A stretch of 6,907 nucleotides of DNA from an uncultured Eubacteriales bacterium (GTDB lineage: Bacteria; Bacillota; Clostridia; Oscillospirales; CAG-272). Where the stretch lies: positions 1-6,907 of the forward strand of contig CAKSOR010000138.1 in assembly GCA_934477985.1 (NCBI GenBank), given 5' to 3'. The notes under the pieces are model-generated. The model did no database searches. It was given only the letters and a program-made list of their open reading frames with translations, and had not been told where the DNA came from. Both the position numbers and the translations under genes were made by a program. Positions 1 through 5,056 of the stretch are shown in pieces. Position 1 is the first letter of the stretch; each line of letters starts with the position of its first letter.

Positions 1-35
1 TCATTTCAATCCACACTCCCCTCGCGGGGAGTGAC

Positions 36-70
36 GACCAGCAGGTTATTGCCGTTCGCCGAGCAGGTAA
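36..70 (-). other. CRISPR spacer 2, 35 bp
   Basis: The spacer between the second and third repeats from the leader is 35 bp with 20 G/C, a composition clearly different from spacer 1, so the two probably come from different invaders. It contains the heptamer AGCAGGT twice (40-46 and 62-68 on the plus strand). No perfect or near-perfect protospacer is visible elsewhere in the window. Confidence 0.9.
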
Positions 71-103
71 ATTTCAATCCACACTCCCCTCGCGGGGAGT
101 GAC

Positions 104-137
104 TGAAAAGTATAGTATAATATATATGCAATCAAGA
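104..137 (-). other. CRISPR spacer 1 (newest, leader-proximal), 34 bp, very AT-rich
   Basis: This spacer has only 7 G/C in 34 bases and is rich in TA steps, unlike the cas genes around it. It most likely derives from an AT-rich phage or plasmid. The target cannot be named from the sequence alone, and I found no match elsewhere in the window. A TATAAT hexamer occurs on the plus strand at 116-121, but no -35 element lies at the right distance. Confidence 0.9.
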
Positions 138-171
138 ATTTCAATCCACACTCCCCTCGCGGGGAGTGACC

Positions 172-224
172 GCAATACCTTACAGTATCATGCAAATATT
201 TCCACATGTTCATGGCGGTATTGC
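172..224. repeat. Leader inverted repeat ending 1 bp from the first CRISPR repeat
   Basis: GCAATACC at 172-179 is the exact reverse complement of GGTATTGC at 217-224, with 37 bp between the arms. One arm ends a single base from the leader-repeat junction and the other overlaps the transcription start expected from the TATAAT. It could be a paired protein-binding site for spacer integration, or fold at the 5' end of the precursor crRNA. An 8-bp match in a short AT-rich region can also be chance. Confidence 0.55.
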
Positions 225-228
225 ACAA

Positions 229-234
229 ATTATA
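229..234 (-). promoter_or_regulatory. Candidate -10 box of the array promoter
   Basis: A perfect TATAAT lies in the leader about 60 bp before the first repeat. Transcription would start near 221-223, giving a transcript with about 50 nt ahead of the first repeat. No recognisable TTGACA-like element lies 16-18 bp upstream (the hexamer at 17 bp spacing is AGGATG). The promoter would therefore be weak, activator-dependent, or not real. Confidence 0.45.
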
Positions 235-289
235 TCTTTTTCTTCACCCACCATCCTTTCTCCAAACCTCTTCAGCGCGTAAATTCCCG

Positions 290-332
290 GTGCGAACCCA
301 TTGGCAATATCCTGTACACCTGTGGTTCGCAC
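290..332. repeat. 9-bp inverted repeat directly downstream of cas2
   Basis: GTGCGAACC at 290-298 pairs perfectly with GGTTCGCAC at 324-332, around a 25-bp loop. The upstream arm starts two bases after the cas2 stop codon. On the minus strand the 3' arm is followed by CGGGAATTTACG, with no T run, so it does not look like an intrinsic terminator. The stem is more GC-rich than the rest of the leader. I have an unverified impression that similar palindromes occur between cas2 and the leader in other type I-C loci. It may stabilise the cas mRNA 3' end or act as a leader element. Confidence 0.7.
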
Positions 333-333
333 T

Positions 334-624
334 TCATAGGATCAGCGGTTCATCGACACTTATCTCCCGCTTTACTCCGTAGTGCTCGACCTTATCCTTA
401 TAATTGTTCCCGAGTCGGTAGAACCTCAGGCTGTCCTGCTCCGGAGCTATCTCTTTTTTCAGTCTGTCCCTCAGGAGTACAAACTGCGCTTCGTCGACAA
501 CACACTCAAACACAGAATTTTGCACTCTGACTCCATAATTCTGACATACTTTTGCGACTCGGCGAAGTCTTTTCTGCCCTCCCGCGTCTGTAAGCGACAC
601 GTCATATGTCACAAGAATCAGCAT
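334..624 (-). CDS. cas2: CRISPR-associated endonuclease Cas2, type I-C
   Basis: This 96-residue protein matches the usual length of Cas2, the small ferredoxin-fold protein that dimerises and bridges two Cas1 dimers in the spacer integration complex. It begins MLILVTYDV, carrying the first beta strand and the conserved Asp8 of the family, followed by the arginine-rich helix RLRRVAKVCQNYG (residues 19-31) and the QNSVFEC strand (35-41). The C-terminal DSLRFYRLGNN and ...EPLIL are typical of the I-C branch. The start is set by AGGAG five bases upstream. It lies 9 bp after cas1 as the last gene of the operon, followed at once by a palindrome and the leader. In vivo its role is mostly structural; nuclease activity of any given Cas2 is uncertain. 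Confidence 0.97.
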   Translation of the reverse strand: MLILVTYDVSLTDAGGQKRLRRVAKVCQNYGVRVQNSVFECVVDEAQFVLLRDRLKKEIAPEQDSLRFYRLGNNYKDKVEHYGVKREISVDEPLIL

Positions 625-629
625 CTTTT

Positions 630-634
630 CTCCT
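630..634 (-). promoter_or_regulatory. Ribosome binding site of cas2
   Basis: AGGAG lies 5 bases before the cas2 ATG, and its first base is also the first base of the cas1 TGA stop codon. This supports the ATG at 624 as the cas2 start. Confidence 0.8.
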
Positions 635-1665
635 CACTTCCAGAAAAACGGCGGATATGCGTCAAGATCGCCTCTGAGCCATCTCGCGAAAAGCATCGCT
701 TGACTATATGGCACAAGCCCCCACTGCATCTTCTCGCCGAGAAATGGATGCGTCATCATCTCCTGCTTCCGAGTCTGCCACGCGGTCAGAAATTTCTTTC
801 TCGCGTCATCCTTCAGAAACACCGCGCCGTTTTCTTTAGTATCGAAATCATCACCGTTCACCGCGCCGAGATTTATCTGTGACAAAACGAACCTATCCGC
901 AAAAGCGGCTCTCAATTCTTCGAGAATGTCAAGGGCAAGCGAACATCTCCCGGGACGCTTCTTGTGCAGATATCCGACATAAGGGTCAAGTCCAACACTC
1001 TCAAGCGCTCCGCAGATCTCATTTGTCAGAAGTGTGTATGTGAAGGACAGCAACGCGTTCACGCGGTCGGTCGGCGGTCGCCTGTTCCGCTCGTCGAATC
1101 TGAAATCGTCCTTATTTCTCAGGATCATCTGATCGAACACTCCGAAATACGCCTTAGCCGCCGCTCCCTCGATCCCCATGAGTTCACCGCTGTCAACCGC
1201 TGACGGCACCTGTTCAAGGCACTTCTTATGCTGCTCTATCGCGTCCCGCAGCGCGTCCTCGTCAACTCTCTGCGGGTGATCGCGCAAGGTTCGCTCAATG
1301 ACCCAGCGGCAATTGTATATCTTCGCCTCAATGAAGGTCTTCGTTGCCTCAAGTGATCTACCGTCGTCGACCGACAGTGTCATCTGTGCCTCACGGAGCA
1401 GCACATTCCCGTGAACCGGTCCGCATACCCGCGCGAGAAATCTTCCGTGATTGCTGAGAAAGCAGACCTCTATTCCGCGCTCGGCACAAGCTCCGAGCAG
1501 CGCCGGACTCACGCCCTTATATGAAAAACAAACTATTGATTGCAGGTTGATAAGTGGGATTCTGCCGATCACATCCTCTTCGCCGCAAATCACGACAGAC
1601 TCGCCGTCAAGCCGCAGATAAGTGTCGGGGATTGTGACATAGAGTGTATTGAGCAGTTTTTTCAT
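634..1665 (-). CDS. cas1: CRISPR-associated integrase Cas1, type I-C
   Basis: This 343-residue protein is the metal-dependent integrase that, with Cas2, inserts new spacers at the leader-proximal repeat. The N-terminal beta-rich domain (about 1-100) opens KKLLNTLYVTIPD. The catalytic helical domain shows the three metal ligands: Glu166 in GIEGAAAKAYF, His234 in YLHKKRPGR and Asp246 in SLALDILEE. PTDRVNALLSFTYTLL (198-213) is another conserved family block. The ending DAYPPFFWK is typical of I-C Cas1. Its ATG overlaps the cas4 TGA in an ATGA arrangement, so translation is probably coupled to cas4, consistent with Cas4 and Cas1 working as one complex. Length and all active-site residues are intact, so acquisition capacity is expected. 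Confidence 0.98.
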   Translation of the reverse strand: MKKLLNTLYVTIPDTYLRLDGESVVICGEEDVIGRIPLINLQSIVCFSYKGVSPALLGACAERGIEVCFLSNHGRFLARVCGPVHGNVLLREAQMTLSVDDGRSLEATKTFIEAKIYNCRWVIERTLRDHPQRVDEDALRDAIEQHKKCLEQVPSAVDSGELMGIEGAAAKAYFGVFDQMILRNKDDFRFDERNRRPPTDRVNALLSFTYTLLTNEICGALESVGLDPYVGYLHKKRPGRCSLALDILEELRAAFADRFVLSQINLGAVNGDDFDTKENGAVFLKDDARKKFLTAWQTRKQEMMTHPFLGEKMQWGLVPYSQAMLFARWLRGDLDAYPPFFWK

Positions 1666-2324
1666 TCTTCGGCAAGCACCCCTTTCACATATTCCGACGC
1701 CGAACCGCGCTTTGACAACCCAGGCTGGCAGATCTCGTACATCGAGCAGTTCCGGCAGAACTTCTGTGGTCTGACCTTTGGCGTATAGCCGCGCTTCATG
1801 AGTGAATTCATCTCCTCAACGGCTTTTTCCACCTCGGATCTGAGCTCAGGAGTGATCTCATAGGTCTTTCGCGCGTGAAGACCGCCGTAATATATGTCCG
1901 CGCGCGGAATATCGGTCACGAACATCTCCTCAAGGCAGATAACCTGCGCGCATAGCTGCCACAGATCAGCGTCGTCAGGCTTTCCGTGCTTGTATTCGAC
2001 CGGATTCACGAGATATTTTCCCTCGCGACCATGTATTGATATACCGTTTTCATCGTCGCGTATCAGCTCGACCATGTCACAGACGCCAGTAATTCCGAGC
2101 CGGTCAGACCTCACCGGCATTCCGCGCGAGAGGATGATCCTCCCGCGCTTTTCGGTAAATCCGTCGTCGTGAACCCTCTCGTGCATCAGATGTCCGGATA
2201 CTGTGAGCGCATTCTCGTCCCACTGCTGCTCAATATGAACGAGCGCCCAGCGCCTCCGGCAGAATCTGAAGTGCTTTATCCCTGAAATCTGTAAATAATC
2301 GTCAGTTGACAGCGACATCTTCAT
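1662..2324 (-). CDS. cas4: CRISPR-associated exonuclease Cas4 (RecB-like, iron-sulfur)
   Basis: This 220-residue Cas4 trims prespacers and selects those with the correct PAM before Cas1-Cas2 integrates them. The four presumed 4Fe-4S cysteines are visible: Cys22 in RFCRRRW and Cys190, Cys193 and Cys199 in FCRNCSMYEIC. RecB-nuclease motifs follow the family order: His48 in HLMHERVH, Asp83 in GVCDMVE, Glu110-x-Lys112 in VEYKHG, and QLCAQ (123-127). IKHFRFCRRRWALVHIEQQW is a classic I-C Cas4 N-terminus. The reading frame begins 23 bp inside the end of cas7c with no good Shine-Dalgarno. Met1 (2324) or Met3 (2318) could be the start, and translation is probably coupled to cas7c. No catalytic residue is missing. 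Confidence 0.97.
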   Translation of the reverse strand: MKMSLSTDDYLQISGIKHFRFCRRRWALVHIEQQWDENALTVSGHLMHERVHDDGFTEKRGRIILSRGMPVRSDRLGITGVCDMVELIRDDENGISIHGREGKYLVNPVEYKHGKPDDADLWQLCAQVICLEEMFVTDIPRADIYYGGLHARKTYEITPELRSEVEKAVEEMNSLMKRGYTPKVRPQKFCRNCSMYEICQPGLSKRGSASEYVKGVLAEE

Positions 2325-3216
2325 AAGCGAGTCCGGGGAGCTCGCCGACCGCTATATCGTAATCCTCAATGCTCCGCGGTGTGTTCACGCCCGGCTTCTT
2401 TTCGACATTCAGCAGCTTATGTACCTTCGCTGGCGAATACTGACCGATCTCGTTGTTGTGTGTCCACCAGATGAGCTTCACGACTTCCATTGAGCCTGAC
2501 GGGCGTGCCGCGGTCTCGTCGTTGACAAAGAGCGTGCGAAGAGCTTCTTTGAGCGTATCCGCGTCCTCGGCGGTGAAGCCGGTCTTCTCAGCCATTTTGA
2601 CATTTATCGAGCCGAAGGTCGTGTATACTCCGAAGTCCACGAAATATTTCGTTCCCATCGTGTCCTTGCCGCGCTTGTCAGGGTCGTCGCCAGTCTCGAG
2701 GTTTACCGACTTAGTGATCTGCATCATATTTATATCGACCGGATCGGCACTCACAGCCATCTGCATACTGACCGGTCCGCGGATTCCGATTGATACCGAA
2801 TCGGAATTCTCACCCTCGTCCTGATCCTCGTCGGACTTCTTCTTTGCCTTCTTGCTGTCCTTGAACGCGAACACCTGACCAAAGGCTCTGACGTCAAACC
2901 ATTCCTTGCATGCCACTTTCGCGTAATTATCTCTGTTTCCTGACTTGGAGGCTTCCACGAGCTTCTCACAGCCGTCAGCTCTGTCCCTGAGTGAGCGGAA
3001 ATCATCGCTGCGGTTGTCGTCCGACTGAACGAAGATATTCCCGCCCATGTCGAGCACGCGATTTCTGATCTTGCGTTTCAGGCAGACATCCGATACCTCT
3101 CCGAAGCTGTCGATGTCGGTGCGCGGGCGGTTGCCGTCGAGCGGGTCGCCGTTCGGATTGCATTTTGTCGCGGTAAATACGAGCGCGAAGTCGATTTTGT
3201 TTCTGATATTCTCCAT
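2302..3216 (-). CDS. cas7: Cascade backbone subunit Cas7c (Csd2), type I-C
   Basis: This 304-residue RRM-fold protein polymerises along the crRNA spacer to form the backbone of the type I-C effector and holds the target strand. The N-terminus has FALVFTATKCNPNGDP followed by GNRPRTDI, a conserved Cas7c (Csd2) block. Other family blocks are WFDVRAFGQVFAF (106-118), SIGIRGPVSMQMA (142-154) and MGTKYFVDFGVYTTFGSIN (187-205). Between AFK and SIGIRGP lies a highly charged insert (about 119-140), first lysine-rich and then Asp/Glu-rich, which I do not recall in typical family members. AGGAG sits 7 bases before the ATG, and one base separates it from the cas8c stop (TGAAATG). The backbone needs many copies per complex, which fits its own strong ribosome binding site. 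Confidence 0.97.
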   Translation of the reverse strand: MENIRNKIDFALVFTATKCNPNGDPLDGNRPRTDIDSFGEVSDVCLKRKIRNRVLDMGGNIFVQSDDNRSDDFRSLRDRADGCEKLVEASKSGNRDNYAKVACKEWFDVRAFGQVFAFKDSKKAKKKSDEDQDEGENSDSVSIGIRGPVSMQMAVSADPVDINMMQITKSVNLETGDDPDKRGKDTMGTKYFVDFGVYTTFGSINVKMAEKTGFTAEDADTLKEALRTLFVNDETAARPSGSMEVVKLIWWTHNNEIGQYSPAKVHKLLNVEKKPGVNTPRSIEDYDIAVGELPGLAYEDVAVN

Positions 3217-3217
3217 T

Positions 3218-3580
3218 TCAGTTCTCCTTCTTTTTGTTTAGCAAAACATATCGTTGGTTGTGATAGCCTTCAATAAAGCGCGGCGAAAGGGGCGAGTTAT
3301 CCCCCATAAGATCGTCGCCAAGCTCAAAGATAGAGTCGATAAGCCGCTTATACCACGCGCGTGATGCCGCGCTGAGCTTTCCGAAGTAGGGTTTGAGCTT
3401 CAGTTCGAGATTCCGCCATGTCACCGCCGGACGCTGCTGCATCACAGTGAAGAGCCGTACCGCGTTTGTCATGCGATCACTGTCTGTCTCGTACAAAGCT
3501 CTTGACTCGATCACGTCGGCGACCGCGGTCAGTCTTCCGTAGAGATAGCTCCGGTCGGTTTCTTTTTCGTTAAGTGCCAC
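3218..3580 (-). CDS. cas11c: Predicted small subunit Cas11c from an internal GTG start within cas8c
   Basis: Type I-C systems are known to make their small subunit Cas11c by internal translation initiation in the 3' part of cas8c. Here an AAAGGAGG (3596-3589) lies 8 bases ahead of an in-frame GTG (codon 493 of cas8c), the best internal initiation signal I found. The product would be 120 residues, about 14 kDa, close to the size reported for Cas11c. It starts (M)ALNEKETDRSYLYGRLTAV and contains the basic, probably helical segments VTWRNLELKLKPYFGKL and FIEGYHNQRYVLL, matching the conserved C-terminal domain of Cas8c. Two or more copies would line the belly of the complex and contact the non-target strand. 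Alternative in-frame starts are ATG at 3616 and 3634, with poorer upstream signals. The ribosome binding site is seen; expression is inferred. Confidence 0.8.
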   Translation of the reverse strand: MALNEKETDRSYLYGRLTAVADVIESRALYETDSDRMTNAVRLFTVMQQRPAVTWRNLELKLKPYFGKLSAASRAWYKRLIDSIFELGDDLMGDNSPLSPRFIEGYHNQRYVLLNKKKEN

Positions 3581-5056
3581 GTTATATTCCTCCTTTGTGT
3601 CCGCGCTTTTGAGCATGGCGAGTGTGACTCCCATGCAATCAATCCAATCCGTTCTCTGCCAGCTGCCGTTTCTATTCCTGAAGCTCTGCGGGTTCAAGAC
3701 GCGGTGATACGCCGTCATTGTATATCCGACCGGCGCGTGACGACCATCTGAAATACAGGCGAGCATATTCAGGTAGAAGCGCCTGACTTGCTTTGTGCCT
3801 GACTTCTCGTCTCGAACGTCACGTTTTGCTGACATCATCTCATCACGACCGAATACCGCGTTACCGATTGCCTCAAGGCTCGGCGTGAGCACGCCGGTGC
3901 GTCGTTTTTTGTCATTGTCAAACCAGCTTATCCGCCAGAAGCAGCTTTCGTACCATCTTCCGAGCCGGTCGAGATATTCCCTGCCGCCGAGCTCCTCGTA
4001 ATAATTTATCGACATTCTGCCGGGTGTCGCCGCCTCAAGTCCCATCAAAATGACATGATTAACTGGTTCATACGCCGGCTTTTTCTGATACCCCGCGAGT
4101 CTCGCGGAGATGAATTTCGAGTAATCCTCCGCCGTGTCAATCCTTGTCTCTGGTTCAATCCCAAGAAATTCAAGGTCAGCATCCGGCTGAATGACGTCAT
4201 AGCATTCCTTGCTCCACGCGACGAAATTAAGGCTGAATTTCCGGCAGCCCTGTCTGCCAATAAGCCATCTCAGAGTATTGTGCGCCTTTTCGGAGGTTTC
4301 ATATCCGATCATGCACGCGTCTTCGGATGAGGTGAACCGCCCTCTGTACTGGAATACCCTCTGTGCGTCCTTGGATGAGATCAGCTTTGTGTTTCCGAAT
4401 AGCTTAGGGTGCTTGTCAGCTATTGCAGTCACCTCGCCGCTCGCGCAGCAAAGCCCGAAGTTTCCCATAGAGTCGACCAGCCGCTTCGACCAGTTTTTCT
4501 GTACATCAGGCATATCGGCTATTCCGATATAATCAGGTTCACTGCCGTCATAGATACGGAATTCGACCATACCCTTGTACAGCTTTTCAAGCGCGCTTTT
4601 TGACCTGAAATCCTTCTTGTAGGTTATGTGCCCGACAGTTCTTAGATCGTTTGCAAGCGTTTTTCGCTCGAGATAGCCGAGCAGAAGTCGGAGTGCTGAC
4701 GGAGCGCCTTCCGCCTGACTCCAATCACGCAGCGCGGCAATATAGCTTTCGAAATACGATTCAAACGAAAGCCCGATCATTTCTGACAAGTCGCCAGCCA
4801 TATACCTGAGCTCATCATAAAGCGGAAACGGTGCAGGCGGTCCGGTGCGTCCGGCGGCATCGGGCGATGACGGAATCCGCACCGTCTTCTTCTCATTCCT
4901 GATCGCGCCGCGGAATTTTCCGCCAGCGTCAAGAAGCACCGTAAAAAGCACATCTTTTGTGATAAATCCCACCGGGACTATGCGGTCACCGGTCTGTTCA
5001 TACGCGCCGCCGTAGAAATTATCATAGGTCTCGCTCAATGACGCGAGCCAGCTCAT
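3218..5056 (-). CDS. cas8c: Cascade large subunit Cas8c (Csd1), type I-C
   Basis: This 612-residue protein is the large subunit that recognises the PAM, helps open the target DNA and recruits Cas3. Its length fits Csd1/Cas8c. Recognisable blocks are the N-terminal SWLASLSETYDNF, PFPLYDELRYMAGDLSEMIG (76-95, family-typical YMxGD), SGEVTAIADKHPKLFG (206-221), DACMIGYETSEKAHNTLRWL (246-265) and a central W-rich segment ending in SCFWRISWFDNDKKRRTG. The C-terminal 120 residues form the small-subunit-like helical domain, also predicted to be translated on their own as Cas11c. The start is supported by AGGAGG nine bases upstream and places the first 35 bp inside cas5c. The sequence differs widely between species, so identification rests on these blocks plus gene order. 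Confidence 0.95.
   Translation of the reverse strand: MSWLASLSETYDNFYGGAYEQTGDRIVPVGFITKDVLFTVLLDAGGKFRGAIRNEKKTVRIPSSPDAAGRTGPPAPFPLYDELRYMAGDLSEMIGLSFESYFESYIAALRDWSQAEGAPSALRLLLGYLERKTLANDLRTVGHITYKKDFRSKSALEKLYKGMVEFRIYDGSEPDYIGIADMPDVQKNWSKRLVDSMGNFGLCCASGEVTAIADKHPKLFGNTKLISSKDAQRVFQYRGRFTSSEDACMIGYETSEKAHNTLRWLIGRQGCRKFSLNFVAWSKECYDVIQPDADLEFLGIEPETRIDTAEDYSKFISARLAGYQKKPAYEPVNHVILMGLEAATPGRMSINYYEELGGREYLDRLGRWYESCFWRISWFDNDKKRRTGVLTPSLEAIGNAVFGRDEMMSAKRDVRDEKSGTKQVRRFYLNMLACISDGRHAPVGYTMTAYHRVLNPQSFRNRNGSWQRTDWIDCMGVTLAMLKSADTKEEYNVALNEKETDRSYLYGRLTAVADVIESRALYETDSDRMTNAVRLFTVMQQRPAVTWRNLELKLKPYFGKLSAASRAWYKRLIDSIFELGDDLMGDNSPLSPRFIEGYHNQRYVLLNKKKEN
3224..3228 (-). promoter_or_regulatory. 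Ribosome binding site of cas7c
   Basis: AGGAG with 7-base spacing to the cas7c ATG lies within the last codons of cas8c. It allows cas7c to be translated at a higher rate than cas8c, as the multi-copy backbone stoichiometry requires. Confidence 0.8.
3589..3596 (-). promoter_or_regulatory. Internal Shine-Dalgarno for cas11c
   Basis: AAAGGAGG encodes part of Lys-Glu-Glu (residues 488-490) of Cas8c and is placed 8 bases from the GTG at 3580. It matches the anti-Shine-Dalgarno almost perfectly in the middle of a coding region, which is rarely neutral. Confidence 0.8.

Larger units (their letters stand above)
1..170 (-). CRISPR. Type I-C CRISPR array, leader-proximal end (3 repeats, 2 full spacers; continues beyond the window)
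   Basis: Three identical 33-bp repeats lie at 3-35, 71-103 and 138-170, separated by spacers of 35 bp (36-70) and 34 bp (104-137). Bases 1-2 belong to a further spacer, so the array continues off the left edge. Read on the minus strand, the repeat begins GTCACTCCCC and ends in the 11 bases TGGATTGAAAT, the hallmark of type I-C repeats. An 8-bp perfect stem (CACTCCCC/GGGGAGTG) closes a GCGA loop. By analogy with characterised Cas5d enzymes, cleavage just 3' of the stem would leave the 11-nt TGGATTGAAAT as the crRNA 5' tag. Orientation follows from the repeat strand and from the leader and cas2 lying at the high-coordinate side, so the spacer at 104-137 is the newest. The lack of any repeat mutation fits a recently active leader end. 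Confidence 0.98.
171..333 (-). promoter_or_regulatory. CRISPR leader between cas2 and the first repeat
   Basis: This 163-bp gap is the only substantial non-coding stretch besides the array. It sits where a type I-C leader is expected, directly upstream of the first repeat in the direction of crRNA transcription. On the crRNA-sense strand it has a 51-base stretch with no C at all (224-274), mostly purine from 273 to 235. That is followed by a TATAAT at 234-229 and an inverted repeat ending next to the first repeat. A second inverted repeat lies immediately after the cas2 stop. The leader should drive array transcription and direct Cas1-Cas2 integration to the first repeat. Open reading frames crossing it on either strand have no coding character. 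Confidence 0.85.

Noticed and set aside
290..332. Intrinsic terminator after cas2
   Set aside because: The stem is good, but the loop is long and no T-run follows on the minus strand or on the plus strand.
99..530. Plus-strand reading frame of 143 codons across the array, leader and cas2
   Set aside because: It translates CRISPR repeats and the antisense of cas2, shows no recognisable protein features, and overlaps genes well supported on the minus strand.
382..882. Plus-strand reading frame of 166 codons opposite cas2 and cas1
   Set aside because: It is an antisense shadow of two clearly conserved Cas proteins and has no domain signature.
3121..3160. Self-target of spacer 2 within cas7c
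   Set aside because: Shared short words such as GTCGCCGTTCG look similar, but the match breaks repeatedly and is not a protospacer.
3614..3636. ATG codons at 3616 and 3634 as the Cas11c start
   Set aside because: The ATG at 3616 has only a GGGAG 11 bases away and the ATG at 3634 has none that I can see, whereas GTG 3580 has an almost perfect ribosome binding site at ideal spacing. They remain possible alternatives.
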